A stretch of 64,000 bases of DNA from assembly GCA_024508855.1 (NCBI GenBank), contig JANINJ010000086.1, forward strand, positions 37,421-101,420. Reading direction: 5' to 3'. The notes beneath the pieces are model-generated. The model worked only from the letters and a program-made list of their open reading frames with translations. It had not been told where the DNA came from and made no database searches. The position numbers and the translations under genes are program-made. The stretch comes from Xanthobacteraceae bacterium (lineage in GTDB: Bacteria > Pseudomonadota > Alphaproteobacteria > Rhizobiales > Xanthobacteraceae). Position 1 is the stretch's first letter, and each line of letters begins with the position of its first letter. Below, piece after piece: positions 1 to 6,775 of the stretch.

Positions 1-103
1 GGTGCCTCAATTCAATTGTTGCTGTCGCGGATGGTTCCGTCGGCGATGTCGTTTGCGTTGCGTGCGTCTGGCGACAACGAGCTTCAGTCAGCGCTTGATA
101 TGA

Positions 104-138
104 AAAAGTTGCGGCCAGCCTTGGGGGAGGCTGGCCGC
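104..138 (-). terminator. Rho-independent terminator of the BTLCP protease gene
   Basis: An 11-bp perfect stem (GCGGCCAGCCT at 111-121 with AGGCTGGCCGC at 128-138) is followed, when read on the minus strand, by AACTTTTTC. It lies about 65 bp past the stop of the minus-strand gene at 203-820, so it most likely ends that transcript. Confidence 0.75.
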
Positions 139-152
139 GCGCGATCCGGTCT

Positions 153-172
153 GGGACGGGGAGGGGTGGGGA
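153..172 (+). other. G-rich tract with four G-runs (possible G-quadruplex)
   Basis: The tract reads GGGACGGGGAGGGGTGGGG, four runs of three or more G with loops of 1-2 nt, which fits the standard quadruplex pattern. It lies between the protease stop codon and its terminator, so the C-rich strand would be in that mRNA. A 16-nt core (GGGAGGGGTGGGGATA) recurs at 2729-2744. Function is unknown. Confidence 0.4.
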
Positions 173-202
173 TACGACCGGGTCGCGGGTCTCCGTTGTC
201 TG

Positions 203-820
203 TTAGCGTGCGCTCGCGGTTGCGACCGCAGAATTCGGCTGGCCCAGCGAGACCCACACATTCGGATCGCTCTGGGATTGCCGCTTCACGAACTTGTAGC
301 CAGTCTCGGTCCAGGCAACGACGTCCTCGTTCTGATTGTCGAGGATGAATTCGCCCTTGTTCGATTTCACGGTGAGCACGGCGTGGCCTTCGCCTTTCTT
401 GTCGCGCACCACGGTGACGAGCAGTGCTTCACGCGGCCAGCCGGCATCGATCAGCATCTTGCGCTTCAGCAGCACGTAATCCTCGCAGTCGCCGTAGCCG
501 TCGGTCGGCAGCGACCACTTTTCCACGACACCCCAATGTTCCATGTCGGTCATCGGCTTGATGTTGTCGTTGACCCACTGGTTGACGCGCAGCAGATCGC
601 GCCATGCGGTCTGCGTCATCACGATATCGCGCGGCTGGGTCGCGCCGCCGCGGCATTCGCGCGGACTGTCGGCACAGAATTCCACCCAGCCGATCGGAGC
701 GCGCGCGGTGTCGCCCAGACTTGCGTATTGAACCCGATTGTCGCCTGCGTAAGCTGAAGTCGCGATGCCAAACAGGACTGCGGCAAGCGCCAGTCCCTTC
801 CCCTGTCCCCGAGCAAACAT
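203..820 (-). CDS. Transglutaminase-like cysteine protease (BTLCP family), exported
   Basis: A 205-residue protein with an N-terminal signal peptide (about residues 1-25, ending TSAYA) and a bacterial transglutaminase-like cysteine proteinase domain (BTLCP, DUF920/PF06035). The catalytic triad is visible: Cys112 in DGYGDCEDYV, His146 in GEGHAVL and Asp161 in FILDNQN. Family members such as LapG are periplasmic proteases that cut adhesins under c-di-GMP control. No LapD or large adhesin gene is next to this one, so the substrate cannot be assigned. A terminator follows at 104-138. Family call is confident; role is inferred. Confidence 0.9.
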   Translation of the reverse strand: MFARGQGKGLALAAVLFGIATSAYAGDNRVQYASLGDTARAPIGWVEFCADSPRECRGGATQPRDIVMTQTAWRDLLRVNQWVNDNIKPMTDMEHWGVVEKWSLPTDGYGDCEDYVLLKRKMLIDAGWPREALLVTVVRDKKGEGHAVLTVKSNKGEFILDNQNEDVVAWTETGYKFVKRQSQSDPNVWVSLGQPNSAVATASAR

Positions 821-1078
821 TGTGGCCCCCGTTTCTTGTTGGGACCACTATTCGCACAAAGGATTTTCAGCGCCGCTAAGTCTGCGAAGTAGAATTGAAG
901 CGAATACAAGTAAAGGTCAGCGAAAATTCGATCTATACTTGAATCTAATTTTCATAAAATTTGGAACATCTGCAATTGATTCAAATTTTATGCATTAACC
1001 GATTTGGCTGCGTGAATATGCGGGATTCCGGCATGCGCGAGGGATGGCGTTAAGCAGCGCAAGTACCCTAAACGGCAA
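821..1078. other. Intergenic region with AT-rich core
   Basis: No gene is supported here. The stretch at about 895-1000 is markedly AT-rich against the GC-rich surroundings and probably holds the promoter of the minus-strand protease gene. No clear sigma-70 hexamer pair could be fixed by eye. Confidence 0.4.
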
Positions 1079-1114
1079 CGATGGCCACGCCCGCAGGCGG
1101 GGCGGAGGCCATCG
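1079..1114 (-). terminator. Hairpin downstream of the PilZ gene
   Basis: CGATGGCC (1079-1086) pairs with GGCCATCG (1107-1114), with a second CGCCC/GGGCG helix inside. It lies about 40 bp past the stop of the minus-strand PilZ gene. On the minus strand it is followed by TTGCCGTTT, only weakly U-rich, so termination is plausible but not certain. Confidence 0.45.
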
Positions 1115-1152
1115 GGGGGCGAAAAACGGGGGTAGCGGGGGCGGCCGGGCGT

Positions 1153-1770
1153 TTACCGGGCGGTGACGCTATCTTCGAGAGTCTCGGCCAGCTGCTCGTG
1201 GATGAACTCGAGCGCGAAGCCTTCGTCGAGGTGACGGACGACCCGTGCTTGCACGCGGCCAAGCGAAACCTGCGATTTCACCGGCGGACGGTGTTCGGCT
1301 GCGATGGCTGCGCCGGACAGCGACAGATCGATCATCCGGCACGTCATCCGCTGGCCGTCCTCCAGCGTAAGGACCGTGATCGGGTTGCGGGGGATGATGC
1401 GATCATGGCGCCGGTCTTCCGGCAGATTGAGAATATCGCGATTGGCGAGCCACGTCAGTTGCGCGGCCAGCTTGTCGCGTTTGCGTGGGGTGGCCCCAAC
1501 GGTCATGGCGAAGCCGTTGTCGATAATCCGGGTGATTTTGCCTTCGACACGGCCGATATGATCGAGATAGGCGATGACCCGGTCGCCGACATTGCCGATT
1601 CCCGGCGCCAGCATCGCAAGGCCGCCGGGAGACATGTTGATGACCTGGCATGGAAACTCACGCCGATCAGGCAGCATGTAGCGTCCGAGCAGGTGAACCT
1701 TCACGCGCTGGAAGCGTCGCCGTTCTTCGGCGACAGGATGGATGGATTTTTTCTGCGCCAACGCCATCAT
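1153..1770 (-). CDS. Tandem PilZ-domain protein (c-di-GMP receptor)
   Basis: A 205-residue soluble protein with two PilZ-like domains. The first has the arginine motif ERRRFQR (around residues 16-22) and the NMSPGG motif (45-50, N in place of the usual D in DxSxxG). The second has an arginine-rich stretch from R120 (DRRHDR) and a canonical DLSLSG (148-153). In PilZ proteins these arginines and the DxSxxG loop bind cyclic di-GMP. No output domain is fused, so it probably acts by protein contact. A GGDEF/EAL protein is encoded 5 kb away at 6776-9241. The partner or process is unknown. Confidence 0.85.
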   Translation of the reverse strand: MMALAQKKSIHPVAEERRRFQRVKVHLLGRYMLPDRREFPCQVINMSPGGLAMLAPGIGNVGDRVIAYLDHIGRVEGKITRIIDNGFAMTVGATPRKRDKLAAQLTWLANRDILNLPEDRRHDRIIPRNPITVLTLEDGQRMTCRMIDLSLSGAAIAAEHRPPVKSQVSLGRVQARVVRHLDEGFALEFIHEQLAETLEDSVTAR

Positions 1771-1863
1771 TCAGCACCGGTCGACCGGCCATGGATAAGG
1801 ATTAACCCTACGGCGCTCAGGGTTAACGGCGCGTTACTCGATGGAACTTTGCGTATCAGAGGA

Positions 1864-2424
1864 TCAGACGAGGCCTTCGTAGACCATGAAGCCGCGGGCG
1901 ATGGCGAGCTTCTTCAGCACGCGGGGGCCGAACCGTTGCGGCGGATGGGCCATGTAACGCCACGACGTCAGCGTAAAATCGCTCAAGCACTCGTGGCCGG
2001 TTTGAAATGGCGCCAGCAATCCCGTGAGGCTGATCGGGGTATTCGTCCGTGAACTGAATGGCAGCAGCAGCAGTTCGAGCGGGATTCGATTGCCGGAGGC
2101 CGTCGATGCTGCCGTGACGCCGGCAACGGCAGCGAGTTTCTCCTCGGTGACGACGCCGAGAATCTCTTCGATCTCCTGACGGTCCGATGGCGCGAAGAGG
2201 GCAGAGAATTTCTCGCCTTTCACATCGCGACCGAGCAGGGCGCAGACCCGCGTTCCAGCGACGCGGAAGGGGTACCCGCCGCCTGGATCGTAGGACAGGA
2301 CGAAGATATCGCCCAAGAGCGAGCGCATCGGTCCGGGCTCGAGGTCGGCCCGGTCGGGGGCTTGAGCCCCTGCGCGCTTCTCATCCCAGTAGGCGAAGAA
2401 TTCGCGGCTCGACGGATGCTTCAT
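1864..2424 (-). CDS. PAS_5 family protein
   Basis: A 186-residue soluble protein of the PAS_5 type found in alphaproteobacteria. Visible family features are the N-terminal FFAYWDEKR segment, the LGDIFVL strand and the GYPFRVAGTRVCALLGRDVKG stretch (split here as YPFRVAG and CALLGRDVKG). There is no output domain, transmembrane segment or signal peptide, so it is likely a stand-alone sensor or adaptor. The N-terminal third of the GGDEF/EAL protein at 6776-9241 has a comparable layout. Ligand and partner are unknown. Confidence 0.75.
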   Translation of the reverse strand: MKHPSSREFFAYWDEKRAGAQAPDRADLEPGPMRSLLGDIFVLSYDPGGGYPFRVAGTRVCALLGRDVKGEKFSALFAPSDRQEIEEILGVVTEEKLAAVAGVTAASTASGNRIPLELLLLPFSSRTNTPISLTGLLAPFQTGHECLSDFTLTSWRYMAHPPQRFGPRVLKKLAIARGFMVYEGLV

Positions 2425-2589
2425 AATTTAACCCTGCTCCACGGACGCCGTTCGCGGGACAGTTCTGTCCCGCTTTCGTGCGCCGCGCGGCCTTTCCAGT
2501 TGTGCAGGAGAAGGGTGTGCAGCGTCCATGCCGGATGCGGATTCCGGCTGGCCCGGTCGCGCCTTTGTGTCGTTAAGGTAAATTTAACT

Positions 2590-2802
2590 ATGTGCTTGGG
2601 GTTTTGCGGAGATGCGGTAGTATCCAACTGCTCCAAGACGTGAGGTTTGAAATCCTCGCAGGGCTTCTCCAAGGGCCGGCGGGGGACGAACCGACAGGGT
2701 ATGGTGGAAAACAGACTGGCCGCGACGCGGGAGGGGTGGGGATATCCCGCGTAACGAGGCCGGCACAGGCAAAGGGAGGGTCTCGGCCCTCCCTTTTTCT
2801 TT
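2590..2802 (+). ncRNA. Candidate small RNA ending at an orphan terminator
   Basis: A strong plus-strand intrinsic terminator at 2771-2802 has no plus-strand coding gene upstream: the neighbour at 1864-2424 runs the other way. A transcript must therefore start between about 2425 and 2770. The interval can fold, for example CGCGGGA (2726-2732) with TCCCGCG (2745-2751) and GAGG/CCTC near 2640-2660. A possible promoter is TTGTGT around 2565 with an AT-rich segment about 17 bp downstream. It shows none of the hallmark motifs of tmRNA, RNase P or SRP RNA. The 5' end given is a guess. Confidence 0.35.
2771..2802 (+). terminator. Strong Rho-independent terminator
   Basis: AAAGGGAGGG (2771-2780) and CCCTCCCTTT (2787-2796) form a 10-bp perfect stem with a 6-nt loop, followed by a T-rich run (TTTTTCTTT) on the plus strand. 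The reverse direction lacks a T-run, so it acts on plus-strand transcription. Confidence 0.85.
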
Positions 2803-2891
2803 GCGTTTTCCGGCCCTTGGGTTGTTCCGGCGCTTGCGCCTGAGGCTCAAGCCGCCTATTGGGGCCAATCGCTCGTTTGAGCTGCACGTTG

Positions 2892-3677
2892 GTGGGTCTT
2901 TCCTTGCAATCCCCGCAATCTCCGCGCGAACCGATCCTGACGCTGCCCGGCGCGTTGACGGCCTATATTGCGTTGCTGGTGGTGATCCATGTGGTGCGCG
3001 CATTGCTGCCGCTGGATTGGGATTACTGGACCATCGAGACCTTCGGTTTCATCCCAAAGCGGTACGATTCAACACTGCTGGCAGTGCCGCTTCCCGGCGG
3101 CGCAGGAGCGAAGGTCTGGACCTTCCTGACCTACTCACTGCTGCACGCCAACATCAGCCACATTCTTTTCAATGTCCTGTGGCTATTGCCATTCGGTAGC
3201 GCCGTCGCACGGCGATTTGGTGCGCTGCGTTTCTTTGTCTTCATGGCAGTGACCGCGGTGGCAGGTGCGGCGGCGCATCTAATTACCCATGAACACGCCA
3301 TCGCACCGATGATCGGCGCATCTGCTTCGGTTTCGGGCGCCATGGCAGCGGCAATCCGTTTTGCATTCGTGCAGGGCAGTTTCCTGTCGTTCCGCCGCGG
3401 CGATGCCGATGCAGCGGCACAAGTCCCGGCGTTGCCGCTGCTGCGCGCGCTGCGCGACCCGCGTGTGCTGGGCTTCCTCGCGGTCTGGTTCGGCGTCAAT
3501 ATTGTTTTTGGCGTCGGCTCCATTGCCATCGGCAGCGAAGGCGCAAGTGTGGCATGGCAGGCCCATATCGGCGGCTTCTTTGCCGGTCTTTTGCTGTTCT
3601 CGCTGTTCGACCCCGTGCCGCGGGGCACAGGCGGTGTTGCGAAACCATCGATACCCGATATGTCGGACAACGGCTGA
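2892..3677 (+). CDS. Rhomboid family intramembrane serine protease
   Basis: A polytopic membrane protein of about 260 residues with six or more hydrophobic segments. Rhomboid signatures are present: HANISHILFN (the HxxxN motif of TM2), GASASVSG with the catalytic serine in GAS, and AHIGGFFAG with the catalytic histidine near the C terminus. It would cleave membrane-anchored substrates within the bilayer. The loop between the serine and histidine helices is long. The start is uncertain: GTG at 2892 is used here, TTG at 2859, 2889 or 2904 are alternatives, and none has a clear ribosome site. The sRNA terminator lies just upstream. Confidence 0.85.
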   Translation: MGLSLQSPQSPREPILTLPGALTAYIALLVVIHVVRALLPLDWDYWTIETFGFIPKRYDSTLLAVPLPGGAGAKVWTFLTYSLLHANISHILFNVLWLLPFGSAVARRFGALRFFVFMAVTAVAGAAAHLITHEHAIAPMIGASASVSGAMAAAIRFAFVQGSFLSFRRGDADAAAQVPALPLLRALRDPRVLGFLAVWFGVNIVFGVGSIAIGSEGASVAWQAHIGGFFAGLLLFSLFDPVPRGTGGVAKPSIPDMSDNG

Positions 3678-3874
3678 CTGCACCTGCTTGCGAGCCCCCC
3701 GGATTTCATTCATCATCGCGATGCAGTCAGGCGAATTGGTTTCCTGTTCGCGTGAGCGCGGCGCAGAATTGCCGGGAATGCGTGAACAAAATTAGCGCTG
3801 GGCCGTTGCCTGAAAGCGAAAAAGTACGAGATCGCGCTATCTCGTTCGGCGCGATCGCTTTCTGGGAGGCGACA

Positions 3875-4303
3875 ATGACCGTGCGCGCTATTCTCGATTC
3901 CAAGGGCCATCACATCGTGAGCGTCGACCCCGACATCAAATTGTCGGAGGCGGTGAAGATCCTGTCGGAGCGGCGCATCGGCGCCGTGCTGGTCATCAAG
4001 AATCAGCGGATCGAGGGAATCCTGTCCGAGCGTGACATCGTTCGTGTATTGGGCGAGCGGGGCGCATCCGCGCTCGAAGAGCCCGTCGGCAATGTCATGA
4101 CCCGCAAGGTGGTGAACTGCCGCGAGGCCGATACGGTCGCGGCCATCATGGAGCGCATGACCTCCGGAAAATTCCGGCATCTGCCGGTCATCGAGGGCGA
4201 ACGCATCGTTGGCCTGATCTCGATCGGCGACGTGGTGAAATGGCGCGTGATGGAATTCGAGCGCGAACAGGAAGCCCTGCGCGATTATATCAAGACCGCC
4301 TGA
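3875..4303 (+). CDS. CBS-domain protein (two CBS motifs)
   Basis: A 142-residue soluble protein made almost wholly of a CBS pair: residues about 8-60 (LSEAVKILSERRIGAVLVI) and about 75-125 (GKFRHLPVIEGERIVGLISIGDVVKW). CBS pairs bind adenine nucleotides and form dimers. Stand-alone versions are common in Rhizobiales, usually without a known partner. The start at 3875 is chosen because GGGAGG lies 5 nt upstream (3864-3869); a longer open frame extends upstream but the family begins here. It seems to be a monocistronic gene. Confidence 0.9.
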   Translation: MTVRAILDSKGHHIVSVDPDIKLSEAVKILSERRIGAVLVIKNQRIEGILSERDIVRVLGERGASALEEPVGNVMTRKVVNCREADTVAAIMERMTSGKFRHLPVIEGERIVGLISIGDVVKWRVMEFEREQEALRDYIKTA

Positions 4304-4332
4304 ACCGCAGGACCGGAATGGCGAAACGCTAC

Positions 4333-5376
4333 CTAGCGTTTCGCATCATCTCCCGGCGCGGCGGTGTCGCTGCTTTCCGTGGGCGCGAGAATTTCGATCG
4401 CTTCCTGGATAGCTTCGATCGTGCGCTCCGCGGCGCGCTCTCCATGCGCGATCGCATCGGCGGCGCGGTGGAAATCGAACCATCCGATCTGCCCGACGCG
4501 CGGCGAGATCAGGAGGTCGGGCGGATCGCCGGCAAGGCGCGCGCGCGTAATGCGATCCTGCATGATGTTGAACGCATCGATCATCACCGTGGAGATTCCC
4601 GGCCGTCCGCCGCCGCCGAAGAATTCGCGCTTCATCGTGCGCTCCGGTGAAAAGAATTTGCCGATGCCGCGCTTCGGCGGCGGCGTTTCATCGACGCTTG
4701 CGGGCGCATCGTCGGAAGCGGTGCCATAGGAAAAGATCGTCGTCGCGTGACCGAATACGTCGCTCGACAGGTTGGCGGCGATGACGATCTCGGCGCCGAG
4801 TGCGCGTGCCGCCGAAACCGGGACCGGATTGACCATCGCGCCATCGACGAGCCAGCGATCGCCGACCAGGAACGGCGAGAAAATTCCCGGCAGCGCGAAA
4901 GAGGCGCGAATGGCATCGACCAGACGGCCATGGGTCAGCCAGATTTCGTGGCCGGTGCGAACCTCGGTGGCGACCGACGCGAATTTGATCGGCAGATCTT
5001 CAATTAGAATCTGCCCGAGCGAAGCTTCCAGCTGTGCAGCCAGCTTGTCGCCGCCGATCAGTCCGGAACCGTTCAGCTTGATGTCGAGATAGCCAAGGAT
5101 ATTCCGCGGCTGCAGCCCGCGCGCCCATTCCTCCAGCGTATCCAAATGGCCTGACGCATAAACCCCGCCGACCACTGCGCCGATCGAGGTGCCGACGATG
5201 ACGTCCGGAATGATTCCATGGGCGACCAGCGCACGCACGATGCCGATATGCGCGAAGCCGCGGGCCGCGCCGCCGCCGAGCGCGAGACCGATTACCGGTC
5301 GCCGGGTTGGCCCCAAGCCGACCTTGTTGCCGCCATTGCCCCCGTTTGGATTGCGCCCCATCAGGTTCTCAAGCAC
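4333..5376 (-). CDS. Patatin-like phospholipase (RssA type)
   Basis: A 347-residue protein with a patatin domain: oxyanion-hole motif GGGAARGFAHIG, nucleophile GTSIG (Ser about 64) and the dyad aspartate in VDGAMVNP (about 178). It is predicted to act as a serine lipid acyl hydrolase. The C-terminal third (FFSPERTMKREFFGG and beyond) is a family extension. The GTG at 5376 is preferred because AGGAG lies 7 nt upstream (5384-5388); an ATG at 5361 is also possible, and a longer frame to 5475 has no support. It is convergent with the CBS gene. Confidence 0.88.
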   Translation of the reverse strand: MLENLMGRNPNGGNGGNKVGLGPTRRPVIGLALGGGAARGFAHIGIVRALVAHGIIPDVIVGTSIGAVVGGVYASGHLDTLEEWARGLQPRNILGYLDIKLNGSGLIGGDKLAAQLEASLGQILIEDLPIKFASVATEVRTGHEIWLTHGRLVDAIRASFALPGIFSPFLVGDRWLVDGAMVNPVPVSAARALGAEIVIAANLSSDVFGHATTIFSYGTASDDAPASVDETPPPKRGIGKFFSPERTMKREFFGGGGRPGISTVMIDAFNIMQDRITRARLAGDPPDLLISPRVGQIGWFDFHRAADAIAHGERAAERTIEAIQEAIEILAPTESSDTAAPGDDAKR

Positions 5377-5571
5377 ACGTCCACTCCTGCCGAGATTATC
5401 ACGCCGCGAACCGGTCGGTCGCCGTCGCCCGATCGCTGAGATGGCATGCTTAGCGCGATCCGGCCGGCTTCCCAAGCTCTGGCGGGATTACTTGTCTGCA
5501 AAACAAGATGATCGGAATGCGGCGGCCAGTAGAGGCTTGAATTTGCCGCGTTTTACGTCAAGAACGGCAGC

Positions 5572-6615
5572 ATGACGGTCCGGGGCGACAACGGTGCGAA
5601 ATCGCGGTGGGGAAGGTGGCTGGCGCTTGCCTTCGCCTGCTTGCTGGTGCTTGCGCCGCTGCGGCCGGTGTCGGCGCAATTGTTTGGGGACCGGCCCCCG
5701 CCGGTGCCGCCCGCACTGGTTCCGGAAGCCCCGTCCGGATCGGCCATCAGCCTTGCGCCATCTGCAGGTCCCGCGGCGGCGCCCAATCTTCCGGCACCCT
5801 TGCTCCAGCCGCCCGTCGCTGCGGTCACGCCGGCGGCGGCACTGCCGACTCCAAACCAGGGCGTCCTGGCGTTGACGGCCCGTTACGGCAAGGACCTCCC
5901 GACCATCAACGGCGGTCTCGTGTGGCGCGTGTTCGCGGACAAGCCGGATGAAAACGGTGCGTTCAAGCTGATCCGCGAAGATCACGGCGCGACTCCCAAC
6001 ATCGTCCTGTCGCCCGGCAATTACGTCGTGCACGTCGCGCTCGGACTGGTCAGCGCGGTGCGGCCGGTGACGGTGAAGTCGGATACCGACCGCGAATCGT
6101 TTTTGTTGCCGGCCGGCGGACTCCGCATCGAGGGGCGTGTCGGCACATCGAAGATTCCGCAGAACCAGATTGCGTTCAGCATTCACAAGGGCAGTCAGTT
6201 CGATGCCGGCGGCGAGAGCCCGGCGCTGGTTCCCAATGTCGTGCCCGGCGACGTGGTGATATTGCCTGAGGGCACCTACAACATCATCTCGAATTACGGC
6301 GATGCCAATTCGGTGGTGCGCTCGGATATCCGTGTGCAGGCAGGCAAGCTCACCGACACGACGATCACGCATCGTGCTGCGGTCATTACCCTCAAGCTGG
6401 TCAGTGAGAAGGGCGGCGAGGCGCTTGCCAACACGGCGTGGTCGGTCATTACGCCGGGCGGTGACGTGGTCAAGGAATCGATCGGCGCGTTTCCGCGCGT
6501 CATTCTGGCCGAAGGCGAATACCGCGCGATCGCCAAGAACGAAGGCAAGGTGTTCGAACGCACCTTCAATGTCGTCAACGGCGTGGACGGCGAGGTTGAA
6601 GTCGTCGCTCGCTGA
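5572..6615 (+). CDS. Exported protein with three beta-rich repeats
   Basis: A 347-residue protein of unknown function. Residues 1-36 are a signal peptide (hydrophobic core LALAFACLLVLAPL, ending VSAQ), followed by a Pro/Ala-rich linker to about residue 95. Three similar beta-rich modules follow, each with a related turn: LSPGNYVVHV, LPEGTYNIIS and LAEGEYRAIA, then a closing V-x-x-G strand. This looks like tandem immunoglobulin-like or carboxypeptidase-regulatory-like folds on the cell surface or in the periplasm. It is flanked by an oppositely oriented patatin gene and a c-di-GMP gene. No enzymatic motif is seen. Confidence 0.75.
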   Translation: MTVRGDNGAKSRWGRWLALAFACLLVLAPLRPVSAQLFGDRPPPVPPALVPEAPSGSAISLAPSAGPAAAPNLPAPLLQPPVAAVTPAAALPTPNQGVLALTARYGKDLPTINGGLVWRVFADKPDENGAFKLIREDHGATPNIVLSPGNYVVHVALGLVSAVRPVTVKSDTDRESFLLPAGGLRIEGRVGTSKIPQNQIAFSIHKGSQFDAGGESPALVPNVVPGDVVILPEGTYNIISNYGDANSVVRSDIRVQAGKLTDTTITHRAAVITLKLVSEKGGEALANTAWSVITPGGDVVKESIGAFPRVILAEGEYRAIAKNEGKVFERTFNVVNGVDGEVEVVAR

Positions 6616-6775
6616 TCGTCATCGAATCGTCATGGTTTCTAACGCGCAATAACCATCGAACGATTTATCTCAGCGCGACGACGAATTAGCCGCAAACTTT
6701 CGCCGGCGTTTACATCGCCTTAAGCACACCGCAGTTGGATACCGCCGGCTGAAAGCTAGTGTTGCAGAGGGCGTT

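Noticed and set aside
2590..2802. Identification of the candidate RNA as 6S, SRP, RNase P or tmRNA
   Set aside because: None of the diagnostic motifs of SRP, RNase P or tmRNA is visible, and I could not match it to 6S RNA; it is left as an unnamed candidate.
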